From: DATAGF01 sp963813355 | GTDB lineage: Bacteria; Actinomycetota; Thermoleophilia; Miltoncostaeales; Miltoncostaeaceae | Assembly: GCA_963813355.1 (NCBI GenBank) | Contig: CAWEYS010000022.1 | Span: forward strand, 124,001-188,000 | DNA: 64,000 bases | Reading direction: 5' to 3' | In this document: positions 17,775-30,122 of the stretch, one piece after another | Layout: each line of letters starts with the position of its first letter | How positions within the stretch are numbered: the stretch's first letter is position 1 | The notes under the pieces: model-generated | What the model saw: only the letters and a program-made list of their open reading frames with translations | What the model was told of the DNA's origin: nothing | Database searches by the model: none | Translations under genes and position numbers: made by a program

Positions 17775-18634
17775 GGCGCCTGCGGCAGCTTCTTCGCGCC
17801 GCGCCTGGTCACCGGCGCGGAGGGCGGCGGCACGACCGGCCCGATGTCCCCGTCCGGCGCCTCGTCCAGGTCGACGATCACGGGTGCGTGGTCGCTCGGT
17901 CCGCTGCCCTTGCGCGCCTGCCGGTCGACCCATGCGGCTCGGACGCGGCTCGCCACGCGTGCGCCGGCGAGCACCAGGTCGATGCGCATCCCGAGGTCCT
18001 GATGGAACATCCCCGCGCGGTAGTCCCAGTAGGTGAAGACCCGCTCGTCCGGCCAGCGATCGCGCACGACGTCGCGCAGGCCGAGCCCCATCAGCTCCGC
18101 CAGCGCCGCCCGCTCCGGCGCGGTCACGTGGGTCTGCCCCACGTAGGCGCCGGGATCGAAGACGTCGTCGTCGGTCGGCGCGATGTTCATGTCGCCGCAC
18201 ACGACGATCTCCTCCGGGCCTGCGGCGACCATCTCGCGCAGCGAGGACAGCCAGGCGAGCTTGTACGCGTAGTGCTCCGAGCCCGGCTCCCGCCCGTTCG
18301 GCACGTACACGGAGACCACCCGGATCCCGGCGCACGTCGCGGAGATCGCCCGCGACTCGGGGTGCGGGAAGCCCGGCGCGCCGGCGAGTCCCGCCACCAC
18401 GTCGTCGAGTCCGACGCGCGAGAGGATGGCGACCCCGTTCCACGTCGCCTCACCGTGGACGGCGACGGCGTACCCGCGCGCGGCGAGCTCCTCGCCGAGC
18501 AGCTCGAGGAACGCGTCGTCGGCGAGCTTGGTCTCCTGCAGGCACACCACGTCCGGGCGCCGCTCGTCGAGCCACGGCAGCAGTCGCGGCACGCGCTGCC
18601 TGACCGAGTTGACGTTCCAGGTCGCGAGTCGCAC
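17771..18634 (-). CDS. xth: Exodeoxyribonuclease III (AP endonuclease family)
   Basis: A 287-residue protein of the EEP fold: ATWNVNSVRQR, CLQETKLADD (metal Glu), VVSVYVPNGR, VCGDMNIAPTDDDV (Asp-Asn) and GPSDHAPVIV (catalytic Asp-His). It cuts DNA at abasic sites and removes 3' blocks during base excision repair. The GTG start is 6 nt after TACGGT, a leaderless arrangement. The last ~30 residues (PPPSAPVTRRGAKK) are an extra tail. It converges with the LigD-type polymerase with a 4-bp overlap: two repair genes tail to tail. Confidence 0.93.
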   Translation of the reverse strand: MRLATWNVNSVRQRVPRLLPWLDERRPDVVCLQETKLADDAFLELLGEELAARGYAVAVHGEATWNGVAILSRVGLDDVVAGLAGAPGFPHPESRAISATCAGIRVVSVYVPNGREPGSEHYAYKLAWLSSLREMVAAGPEEIVVCGDMNIAPTDDDVFDPGAYVGQTHVTAPERAALAELMGLGLRDVVRDRWPDERVFTYWDYRAGMFHQDLGMRIDLVLAGARVASRVRAAWVDRQARKGSGPSDHAPVIVDLDEAPDGDIGPVVPPPSAPVTRRGAKKLPQAP

Positions 18635-18667
18635 CGCCGCACCGTAGCGCCGGCCGCGCGCCCGCCG

Positions 18668-21258
<2,591 letters not shown>

Positions 21259-21259
<1 letters not shown>

Positions 21260-21702
21260 CAGGCCTGTCCTCCCATCGTCGTCGTCGTCCGGCGCGGCAC
21301 CGCGAGCGGGTAGCGCGGCACCAGGGCCCTCCCGCCGCCCGCCGCCACGACCATCTGCCCGCGCGCCGCGCGCGCGGCCGCGAGCTCGTCGCGGTGCCGC
21401 TCCAGGGTCTCCTGCAGCTCGTCGGCCAGGTCGCGGATGCGCCGCTCGGCGCGCTCCAGGCGCGCCTCCAGCGCGAGCACCCGCTCGACCCCGGCCAGGT
21501 TCATGCCCTCCTCCGACAGCTCCTGGATGCGCCGCAGGCGCACGACATCGGCCTCGGAGTAGAGGCGCGTGTTCCGGGCGCTGCGGCGCGGCGTGATCAG
21601 GCCGCGGCGCTCGTAGACGCGCAGCGTCTGCGGGTGCATCCCCGCGAGCTCGGCCGCGATGCCGATGAGGAAGGTGGCGGTGGGGCGCCGGCTCGTGCTC
21701 AT
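21259..21702 (-). CDS. hspR: Heat-shock repressor HspR (MerR family)
   Basis: 147 residues: a MerR-type winged helix-turn-helix (IAAELAGMHPQTLRVYERRGLITPRRS.. NTRLYSEADV) and a coiled coil (about 78-112), with a basic tail. HspR represses dnaK/clpB operons in actinobacteria and uses DnaK as co-repressor; finding it at the end of the dnaK operon fits this feedback. The ATG overlaps the dnaJ stop (ATGA) and its stop overlaps the clpB start. Confidence 0.93.
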
Positions 21703-22792
21703 CGGAACAGGGCCTCCCGCGGGTCGCCGCCCTCGAGCGCGGCGAAGCGCTCCAGCGCCTCGCGCTGGTCGTCCGAGAGCTCGCGCGGCACCTGCACGCG
21801 CAGCTTGGCGATGAGCGCGCCGCGGCCCTCGCCCTTCAGGCGCGGGGCGCCCTTGCCGGCCAGCCGCAGCTGGCGGCCGTCGGCGCTGCCCGGCGGCACG
21901 CGCAGCTTCACGCGCCCGTCGATCGTCGGCACCTCGACCTGTGCGCCGAGGGCGGCCTCGGAGAAGGTCACGGGGACCTCGATGATCAGGTCGTCGCCGC
22001 GGCGCGTGTAGAGGCGGCTGGGGGCGACGCGGGTGACGACCTGCAGGTCGCCCGCCGGGCCGCCGCGCACGCCGGCCTGGCCCTTGCCCTTGAGCCGGAT
22101 CTTGGTGCCGTCCTTGACCCCCGGCGGGATCTTCACCTTGATCTGCGAGCGCGTTGACGTGCTGCCGGTGCCACGGCAGGTCGGGCAGGGGTCGTCGATG
22201 ACCGTGCCGTTGCCGCCGCAGCGGGGGCACGGCTCGCTGAACGCGAACGACCCGACGTCGCGGCCGCGCACGCCGCGGCCCTTGCACTCGGGACAGAGGC
22301 GCGGGCTGGTGCCGGGCTTGGCGCCGCTGCCGTTGCAGTCCGCGCACGCCACCGGCGTCTCGACCTGCACCGGCACCTGGGCGCCGGCCATGGCCTGCTC
22401 GAAGGACAGGTTGACCTCGACCTCCACGTCGGCCCCCCGGCGCGCCGTGGGCTCCTGCGGGTCCTGCCCGCGGCCGCCGCGGAAGATCGACGAGAACAGG
22501 TCGGCGAAGTCGCCGAAGCCGCCCCCGTCGCCGCCGGTCCAGGTCGCGCCGCCCGGCCCGCCCCCGTTGGGGCGCCGGCCCCCGAAGGCGGCCGCGGCGT
22601 CGTACTCGCGGCGCTTGTCCGGGTCGGACAGCACGTCGTGGGCGTGGGAGATCTCCTTGAAGCGCTCCTCCGCCTTGGGGTCGTCCGGGTTGGCGTCCGG
22701 GTGGTGCTTGCGCGCGAGCGACGGTAGGCCTTCTTGATCTCGTCGGTGCTCGCGGTGCGCGAGACGCCGAGCGTCGCGTAGAGGTCGTCCAC
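21699..22792 (-). CDS. dnaJ: Co-chaperone DnaJ, frameshifted in the J domain
   Basis: The start (MDDLYATLGVSRTASTDEIKKAYR) is followed, after one missing base near 22717-22724, by LARKHHPDANPDD with the HPD that stimulates DnaK ATPase, then VLSDPDKRREYD. A Gly-rich linker, four CxxCxGxG zinc modules (CADCNGSG, CPECKGRG, CPRCGGNG, CPTCRGTG) and the client-binding beta domains follow. About 364 residues in total, normal for DnaJ. The GTG start is 10 bp after the grpE stop. The break falls in a highly conserved region, so a sequence error is likely. Confidence 0.93.
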
Positions 22793-22801
22793 CCGCGGCT
22801 C

Positions 22802-23380
22802 CTACTCCGCGTCCCCGGACGGGGGCGGCGCCCCGGCGGCCACGACGACCCGGCTGGGGCGCAGGACGTGCTCCGAGATGCGGTAGCCCTTCTCGACCAC
22901 CTCGACGACGGCGCCGTCGGGGTGCTCGGCGGACGGCACCTGGGCGACCGCCTCGTGGACGTTGGGGTCGAACGCGCGCCCGACGGCCTCGATCTCCTCG
23001 ACGCCGTGCCCGGCGAGCAGGCCCGCCAGCTGGCCGCGCACCATCTCGAGGCCGGCGACGATCTCCTCGCCGCTGTCCCCGAGCGCCGCCACGGCGCGCT
23101 CCAGGTTGTCCATCACGGGCAGCAGCCCGCGCACGACCTCGCGCTGGGCCGCCACCACCACGGCCTCGCGGTCGCGCTCGGTGCGCCTGCGGTAGTTGTC
23201 GAACTCGGCCTTGAGGCGCTGGAGCGCGTCCAGGTACTGGTCGCGCTCGGCCTCGGCGCGCGCGAGCTCCTCCGAGCCGTTGCGCTCGGCGGGGGCGGCC
23301 GCCTCCGCGGCGTCGGCGGGCACGGCCTCGGGCTCCGGAGCGCGCGGCTCCGGAGCCCGGTAGGGGTCCGCGTGGGTCAC
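22802..23380 (-). CDS. grpE: Nucleotide exchange factor GrpE
   Basis: 192 residues: an acidic, Ala/Pro-rich disordered N-terminus (first ~40), a long dimerising helix (LKAEFDNYRRRTERD), a four-helix part, and a beta domain with FDPNVHEAVAQV and VEVVEKGYRISEHVLRPSRVVV. It releases ADP from DnaK. The GTG start overlaps the hsp20 stop (GTGA), so the two are coupled. Confidence 0.95.
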   Translation of the reverse strand: MTHADPYRAPEPRAPEPEAVPADAAEAAAPAERNGSEELARAEAERDQYLDALQRLKAEFDNYRRRTERDREAVVVAAQREVVRGLLPVMDNLERAVAALGDSGEEIVAGLEMVRGQLAGLLAGHGVEEIEAVGRAFDPNVHEAVAQVPSAEHPDGAVVEVVEKGYRISEHVLRPSRVVVAAGAPPPSGDAE

Positions 23381-23829
23381 GCCGCCTCGGCCCCGTTGGC
23401 CGCCACGGCGATCTTGCGCGGCTTGACCTCGTCCGCCTTCGGCACGCGCACGGTCAGCACGCCGCTGTCGAAGGTGGCCGTGATCTCGTCCGGCTTCACG
23501 CCCTGGGGCAGGGTGACGCTGCGCTGGAAGGACCCGTACGCGCGCTCGACGCGGTAGTAGCGGCCCTCCTCGACCATCTCCTCGAAGCGCCGCTCGCCCT
23601 TGAGGGTGAGGACGTTGTCGTCGATCTCGATGTCGATGTCGTCCGGCGACAGCCCCGGCAGCTCCGCCTTCAGCACGATGGAGTCGGCGGTGTCGAAGAT
23701 GTCCACCGCGGGCGTCCACGCGCTCCCGGACGAGGAGCCCTCGCCGAGGGTGCGGGTGAACAGGCGGTTCATCTCGTCGCGAAGCGAGGTGATGTCGCGG
23801 AAGGGGTCGAACCTCACGACAGCGGGCAT
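23377..23829 (-). CDS. Small heat shock protein, Hsp20/alpha-crystallin family
   Basis: 150 residues with a short N-terminus (FDPFRDITSLRDEMNRLF) and an alpha-crystallin domain from SAWTPAVDIFDTADSIVLKA to VLTVRVPKADE; the GVLTV strand motif and basic-acidic end are typical. Such proteins hold unfolding clients until DnaK/ClpB refold them. AAGGAGCACAGAC precedes the ATG. Its place between dnaK and grpE is unusual compared with the classic dnaK-grpE-dnaJ-hspR order of Streptomyces. Confidence 0.95.
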   Translation of the reverse strand: MPAVVRFDPFRDITSLRDEMNRLFTRTLGEGSSSGSAWTPAVDIFDTADSIVLKAELPGLSPDDIDIEIDDNVLTLKGERRFEEMVEEGRYYRVERAYGSFQRSVTLPQGVKPDEITATFDSGVLTVRVPKADEVKPRKIAVAANGAEAA

Positions 23830-23871
23830 GTCTCTGTGCTCCTTCTCGTCTCTCGTCGTTGCGGTCGGTGC

Positions 23872-25764
<1,893 letters not shown>

Positions 25765-25822
25765 GCGTTCAGGTCCTCCTCGGCCGGGCGTGCCCAGCCT
25801 GCGGGTCGAATTGTCTGCGGTG

Positions 25823-25877
25823 ATCCTAGATCTAAGTGGCCCTATGTCAAGTCGATCTCAGTCGCTGTGACTTAGAT
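25823..25877 (-). promoter_or_regulatory. dnaK operon promoter with an inverted-repeat operator candidate
   Basis: On the minus strand a -35 TTGACA (25850-25845) and -10 TAGGAT (25828-25823) are spaced by 16 bp, giving a start near 25815 and a ~50-nt leader. ATCTAAGT (25830-25837) and ACTTAGAT (25870-25877) form a perfect 8-bp inverted repeat with a 32-bp spacer that brackets the -35 box. The classic HAIR site (CTTGAGT-N7-ACTCAAG) is not seen, so if HspR binds here its site is divergent. Confidence 0.6.
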
Positions 25878-25958
25878 AATCCTCTCACCACCGTCTCAGC
25901 CGAAAAGCCCATGTCAACTGGGTTCAGCCGCGCCGGGCGGGTCCGAGCCCAGGGGCGC

Positions 25959-26636
25959 TCAGGTCCGGCGCCGGCCCTCGGGGCAGATGTCGAGCAGGGG
26001 GCACTCCGGGCAGCGCGGCGAGCGGGCGGTGCAGATCGTCCGGCCGTGGGCGATCAGGTGCATGTGGGTGGCGAAGGTGAGCTCCGGGGGGATCCACCGG
26101 CTCAGGCGCTCCTGGGCGTGGACGGCGCTCGCCCTGGGCGGGACGATCCGCGTGCGCAGGGCGATGCGGTGGACGTGGGTGTCCGCCGGCACGACGGGGG
26201 CGTCGAAGCAGAAGCACATCACGCACGCGGCCGTCTTCGGGCCCACCCCCGGCAGCGCCGTGAGGAACGCCATCGCCTCGTCGAGCGGGGTGTCGCCCAG
26301 CCATTCGAGGTCGGCGCCGCGCGGGTCGTCGGCGATGACGTCGAGCACGTGCTGGATCCGGGGCGCCTTCTGGCTCGCGAGGCCGGCCACGCGCACGGTC
26401 TCCTCGACCTCGGCGGTCGGCGCGCGCCGCACCTCGTCCCACGTGGGGTAGCGCGAGCGCAGGGCCTCGAAGGCCCGCAGCTGGTTGAGGTCGGTCGTGC
26501 TGTGGCTCAGCAGGGTGGTGACGAGCTCGCTCACGGGGTCGCGCCGGCGCCGCCACGCGATGTGCCCCTGCGCACGCTCGAGCCGGGCCGCGATCTCCCG
26601 GGCGTGGGCGCGGGTGCCGGGGCGGGGCGAGGCCAT
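25959..26636 (-). CDS. Endonuclease III-like HhH-GPD DNA glycosylase with 4Fe-4S cluster
   Basis: 225 residues. The helix-hairpin-helix is LPGVGPKTAACVM, with the catalytic Lys; the catalytic Asp is in VPADTHVHR. The C-terminal Cys pattern C-x6-C-x2-C-x5-C (CTARSPRCPECPLLDIC) binds a 4Fe-4S cluster. It removes oxidised pyrimidines in base excision repair, or is a related specialised glycosylase: LLSHSTTDLNQ replaces the LLSAQTTD of true Nth. A TAGGGT box lies 6 nt before the ATG (leaderless). 320 bp separate it from dnaK's start, including the dnaK promoter. Confidence 0.88.
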   Translation of the reverse strand: MASPRPGTRAHAREIAARLERAQGHIAWRRRRDPVSELVTTLLSHSTTDLNQLRAFEALRSRYPTWDEVRRAPTAEVEETVRVAGLASQKAPRIQHVLDVIADDPRGADLEWLGDTPLDEAMAFLTALPGVGPKTAACVMCFCFDAPVVPADTHVHRIALRTRIVPPRASAVHAQERLSRWIPPELTFATHMHLIAHGRTICTARSPRCPECPLLDICPEGRRRT

Positions 26637-26746
26637 CGCGGAACCCTAGTGCGGCGCGGCTTGACGCTCCCGGGACGCGCGCGGGGACGCGCCCGCGACG
26701 AGAGGGACGTACGGTTGACCCCATCACGACGACCTCGGGAGGCCCG

Positions 26747-27109
26747 ATGTCCACCGCCGCCATCACCATCGCCCATCGCGACGAGCTCGAGCGCACCGGC
26801 AGCTGGTCGCTCGTCCGCCGCACCCTCGGCGTCAGCTCGTTCGGCATCAACATCGTCAACATCCCGCCCGGCGAGGGGATCCCCGAGCACGACGAGACGT
26901 CGCGCGACCAGGAGGAGCTCTTCGTCGTGCTCAGCGGCTCGGCGACGCTCGTGATCGACGGGGAGCGGATCCCGGCGCCCGCGGGCACGTTCGCCCGCCT
27001 CGACCCCGAGCCACGCCGGACCGTGGTCAACGAGGGCGCCGAGGTCGCGTCGGTGATGATCGTCTCGGCGCCGCGGACCAGCGGCTACGAGCCCATGGAG
27101 TGGGCGTGA
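26747..27109 (+). CDS. Cupin-domain protein
   Basis: 120 residues forming a single cupin barrel: IPPGEGIPEHDETSRDQEELFVVLSGSATL (first motif, His and Glu ligands) and a second motif around PAGTFARLDPEPRRTVVN, in which the second His is replaced. Reduced metal ligands suggest a binding or regulatory role rather than a standard dioxygenase. GGGAGG stands 6 nt before the ATG. The stop overlaps the next start (GTGA). Confidence 0.8.
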   Translation: MSTAAITIAHRDELERTGSWSLVRRTLGVSSFGINIVNIPPGEGIPEHDETSRDQEELFVVLSGSATLVIDGERIPAPAGTFARLDPEPRRTVVNEGAEVASVMIVSAPRTSGYEPMEWA

Positions 27110-27903
27110 CCGCTGCGAACGGCGTCCCGGCCGACATCGCCGCCTACCGCGACCTCTGGCGCGCGGCGCCGGCGGACGTCGCCGGCCGCCACGGCGTCGC
27201 CCTCAGGGAGGTGGCGGGCGGCGTGTGCCTGGGCTGCGCGTCGATGTCCGGCGCGCCCATCCTCAACCACGCCCTCGGCGTCGGGGTCCGCGCCCCCGCG
27301 GGCGAGGCCGAGCTCGACGAGATCCAGAGCTTCTACGACGGCCTGGGGGCCGGCTACTCCGTCGCCGTGGACGCGGCGGCATCCGGGCTCGGCGGGCTGC
27401 TCGAGCGTCGCGGCTTCTCGGAGGCCCGTCCGTGGATGACCTTCCGCCGCGGCCCCGGCCCGACGCCGCGCGCCGGCGGCCTGAGGGTCGAGGAGACGGG
27501 GCCCTCCCGCGCCGCGGCCTTCGGGTCCATCGTCGCCGCGGCCTTCGAGATGCCGGCCGACTTCGCCGGGTGGATGGCCGCGCTGGTGGATCGCCCGGGC
27601 TGGACCGCCCTGCTCGCGCTCGACGGCGACGAGCCCGTCGGCGCCGCCGCCCTCTTCGTCCACGGCCGCGCCGGCTGGCTCGGCATGGGCGCCACCCTCC
27701 CGGAGCACCGCGGGAAGGGCGCCCAGGGCGCGCTGTTCGCCGAGCGGCTGCGGCGCGCGGAAGAGCTCGGCCTGGAGGCGGTCCTCACGGAGACCGGGGC
27801 CCCCGTGGGCGACGAGCGCCCCGGTCCCTCGTACCGCAACATGCTGCGCTACGGCTTCAGCGAGGCCGGCCTCCGGCCGAACCTGCGGTCGCCCGGGGCC
27901 TAG
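27106..27903 (+). CDS. GNAT-family N-acetyltransferase
   Basis: 265 residues, a two-lobe GNAT. The N-terminal lobe (GVCLGCASMSGAPILNHALGVG) is a diverged acetyltransferase half; the C-terminal half has VGAAALFVHGRAGWLGMGATLPEHRGKGAQGALFAERLRRAEELG, where the RGKGAQ loop binds acetyl-CoA pyrophosphate. Acceptor unknown. GTG at 27106 overlaps the cupin stop (GTGA) and is preferred over GTG at 27100. It converges with the gene at 27900 with a 4-bp overlap. Confidence 0.82.
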   Translation: MTAANGVPADIAAYRDLWRAAPADVAGRHGVALREVAGGVCLGCASMSGAPILNHALGVGVRAPAGEAELDEIQSFYDGLGAGYSVAVDAAASGLGGLLERRGFSEARPWMTFRRGPGPTPRAGGLRVEETGPSRAAAFGSIVAAAFEMPADFAGWMAALVDRPGWTALLALDGDEPVGAAALFVHGRAGWLGMGATLPEHRGKGAQGALFAERLRRAEELGLEAVLTETGAPVGDERPGPSYRNMLRYGFSEAGLRPNLRSPGA

Positions 27904-28655
27904 CTCTCCTCTGCCTCGTCGACCAGGGCCCGCTCGATGGCCTCCTCGGCGAGCGCGAGGATCGTCGGCACCCAGACCAGGTCCTCGGCGGGGTCCTCCG
28001 GCGGGGGGCCGGTGGCGAGGTGGCGCACCCCGGCGGAGGCGGCCGGCGCCTCGGGGTCGTCGGTGGACGCGACCGCGCTGCGCGCCCAGGTGCGGATCTC
28101 GGGGTCGCCGGTGGACCGGGCCAGCTCGGAGATGTCCTCGGGCCGCCGGCCCGCCTCCACGTAGCCGGCGATCTCCGCCTCGAAGTCCTCGGGGTCGAGG
28201 TCGAGCAGGTCGGCGGCGATCAGGCCCGCGGCCGTGGCCGCGGCGACCGCGGCGCCGGGCCCGCCCTCGGCGATCGCGCCCTCCGCCGCCCGCAGGCGCT
28301 CCCTGGCGCGGGCGCCCGCCGCCGCGAGCTCCGTCGCGGCGCGCACGGCCAGCGCGCGCGCCAGGGGCGTGTCCGGGCTCGGGTCGGCCGCCCAGGGCAG
28401 GACGATCTCGAACGCCTCGCGGTCCTCGGGGGCCGCCGCGGCCCCCGCCCGCTGGAGCGCCGCCTCCATCGGCCCGCGCAGCTCCGGCCAGTGGGCGGCC
28501 GCGGCGGCCCCGGCCAGCTCGGCGGGATCGGCCGCGGGATCGCCCTCGTCGGACAGGGCCCGCGCAAGCGCCCATGTCTCCGGCCCCAGCACCCCGCGCG
28601 GGAAGCTGAGCCCGGTCAGGGCGAGCACGCGCAGGAGGGCCTCCTCGGAGGTCAC
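27900..28655 (-). CDS. Ala-rich protein of unknown function coupled to FAH hydrolase
   Basis: 251 residues, very rich in Ala and Glu, predicted all-helical (possibly helical repeats), no membrane segment or signal peptide. No family is recognised. The GTG start overlaps the FAH-family stop (GTGA), so the two are made together; the protein may assist or regulate that enzyme, but nothing in its sequence shows this. Confidence 0.6.
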   Translation of the reverse strand: MTSEEALLRVLALTGLSFPRGVLGPETWALARALSDEGDPAADPAELAGAAAAAHWPELRGPMEAALQRAGAAAAPEDREAFEIVLPWAADPSPDTPLARALAVRAATELAAAGARARERLRAAEGAIAEGGPGAAVAAATAAGLIAADLLDLDPEDFEAEIAGYVEAGRRPEDISELARSTGDPEIRTWARSAVASTDDPEAPAASAGVRHLATGPPPEDPAEDLVWVPTILALAEEAIERALVDEAEES

Positions 28656-29443
28656 CGCACCGTGTTCTCGAGCGCGCCGAGCCCCTCGATCTCCACCCTG
28701 ACCCGGTCGCCGGGCGCGAGGAAGGCGCCGCGCGCGACCCCGACGCCGGCGGGGGTGCCGGTGGTGATGACGTCGCCGGGCTCCAGCGTGAAGCTGCCCG
28801 AGCACCAGGCGACCAGGGCCGCCACCGAGAAGACCATGTCCGCCGTGCTGCCGTCCTGGCGCACCTCGCCGTTGACCGTGGTGCGGATGGTCAGCGCCTG
28901 GGGGTCGGGGACCTCGTCCGCCGTCGTCACCCAGGGGCCGAATGGCGCGAACGTGTCGCCGCCCTTGGCCCGCAGCCACTGGGGCTCGGTCCGCTGCCGG
29001 TCGCGGGCCGTGACGTCGTTCATCACCGCGTAGCCGAAGACGTGCGCCAGGGCCCGGTCGCGCGGCACGTCGCGCGCCCGCCGGCCGATGACGACGGCGA
29101 GCTCGCCCTCGTAGTCGAGCTCCTCCGTGTAGGCGGGCCGAACGACCTCGCCGCCCGGCCCGGTCACGGAGGAGGCGAGCTTCGAGAACAGCAGCGGCTC
29201 GCGCGGCAGGGCGGCGCCGGTCTCGGCGGCGTGGTCGCGGTAGTTCAGGCCCACCCCGATGAGCTTCCCCGGGGCGAGCGGGGCCAGCAGCTCCAGGCCG
29301 TCGAGCGGGACCGGTGGGCCCGCGGGCTCCGGCGTCCGCTCGAGGGCGTCCGCGACGTCGCGCCCGGCGAGCGGCACGACCGTGCCGTCCTCGACCGAGC
29401 CCAGCCGCGTGCCGCCCCGGTCGCGATACGTGCAGAGGCGCAT
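28652..29443 (-). CDS. Fumarylacetoacetate hydrolase-family protein
   Basis: 263 residues: KLIGVGLNYRDHAAETGA, LLFSKLASSVTGPG, LDYEGELAVVIG (metal-binding Glu pair), FGYAVMNDVTARDRQ, and DVITTGTPAGVG. This is the FAH core that uses Mg2+ to cleave C-C bonds or isomerise in degradation of aromatic or sugar acids; 2-keto-3-deoxy or oxaloacetate substrates are possible. A TAGGAT box lies 8 nt before the ATG (leaderless), back to back with the promoter of the divergent CDP-alcohol gene. Confidence 0.9.
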   Translation of the reverse strand: MRLCTYRDRGGTRLGSVEDGTVVPLAGRDVADALERTPEPAGPPVPLDGLELLAPLAPGKLIGVGLNYRDHAAETGAALPREPLLFSKLASSVTGPGGEVVRPAYTEELDYEGELAVVIGRRARDVPRDRALAHVFGYAVMNDVTARDRQRTEPQWLRAKGGDTFAPFGPWVTTADEVPDPQALTIRTTVNGEVRQDGSTADMVFSVAALVAWCSGSFTLEPGDVITTGTPAGVGVARGAFLAPGDRVRVEIEGLGALENTVR

Positions 29444-29450
29444 GCGCCGC

Positions 29451-29457
29451 TATCCTA
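29451..29457. promoter_or_regulatory. Overlapping bidirectional -10 box
   Basis: TATCCTA reads as TATCCT on the plus strand (29451-29456) and TAGGAT on the minus strand (29457-29452). One 7-bp sequence thus supplies -10 boxes for both divergent genes: the FAH gene (start codon 8 nt away) and the CDP-alcohol transferase gene. Confidence 0.45.
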
Positions 29458-29513
29458 GTGGTGCCGGGGCCCGGCCCCCGCGACGGAACCCAACCCCCAA
29501 GGGGCGACCGGAC

Positions 29514-30122
29514 ATCGCCACCGAGCTTCAGGAGCTGGACGCCGCGTCGCCGCGGCGCAGGTCGGGCGCATCGCGGGCGGTGCTGTGGCTGGTCGATCGC
29601 AGCCGGATCACCCCCAACGCGGTCACGATCATCGGCTTCCTCGGCATCTGCGCCGCGGCGGGGCTGGCCCTCGCGCGCCAGTGGGTGCTCGCGTCGCTCG
29701 TCTTCATCGCGGCGGGCCTGGTCAACTCGCTCGACGGCCTGCTGGCGCGCTACCAGAACAAGGTCACGGCCTTCGGCGCCTTCCTCGACTCGACGCTCGA
29801 CCGGCTCGCCGAGGGCGTCATCATCGGCGCCATCGGGATCACGTTCGCCCAGGACGGCAACATCTGGGGCCTGGCGGCCTGCTTCGTCGCGCTGACGGCG
29901 TCCTTCCTGGTCTCGTACGCGCGCGCCCGCGCCGAGGGGCTGGGCATCCCGGGCTCCAGCGCGGGGCTCATGGGCCGGCCCGAGCGGCTCGTCATCGTCG
30001 GCGCCGCACTCTTCCTCGGCAGCGTGGGCGACGTCCTGCCGGTCGGCATGGCCATCCTGGCGGGGCTGAGCCTGATGACGGCCGGCCACCGCATCCTGCT
30101 CGTCCACCGCGCGTCCCGGTGA
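29514..30122 (+). CDS. CDP-alcohol phosphatidyltransferase family membrane protein
   Basis: About 202 residues with five to six membrane helices. The CDP-alcohol signature is NSLDGLLARYQ...GAFLDSTLDR: the canonical D-x2-DG-x2-AR-x8-G-x3-D-x3-D with Asn in place of the first Asp. It would join CDP-diacylglycerol to an alcohol such as inositol phosphate or glycerol phosphate. Start: AAGGGG (29499-29504) is ideally placed 9 nt before an ATC at 29514; the first normal start codon in frame is GTG 29580, which would shorten the N-terminus. The stop overlaps the next start (GTGA), coupling it to the GT4-PHP gene. Confidence 0.82.
   Translation: MATELQELDAASPRRRSGASRAVLWLVDRSRITPNAVTIIGFLGICAAAGLALARQWVLASLVFIAAGLVNSLDGLLARYQNKVTAFGAFLDSTLDRLAEGVIIGAIGITFAQDGNIWGLAACFVALTASFLVSYARARAEGLGIPGSSAGLMGRPERLVIVGAALFLGSVGDVLPVGMAILAGLSLMTAGHRILLVHRASR

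Noticed and set aside
21699..22792. dnaJ as a true pseudogene
   Set aside because: All DnaJ domains are conserved on both sides of a single-base shift and the operon is otherwise intact; a sequence error is more likely.
25801..25900. Classical HAIR operator for HspR
   Set aside because: No CTTGAGT-N7-ACTCAAG match is present; only a differently spaced ATCTAAGT/ACTTAGAT repeat is seen.
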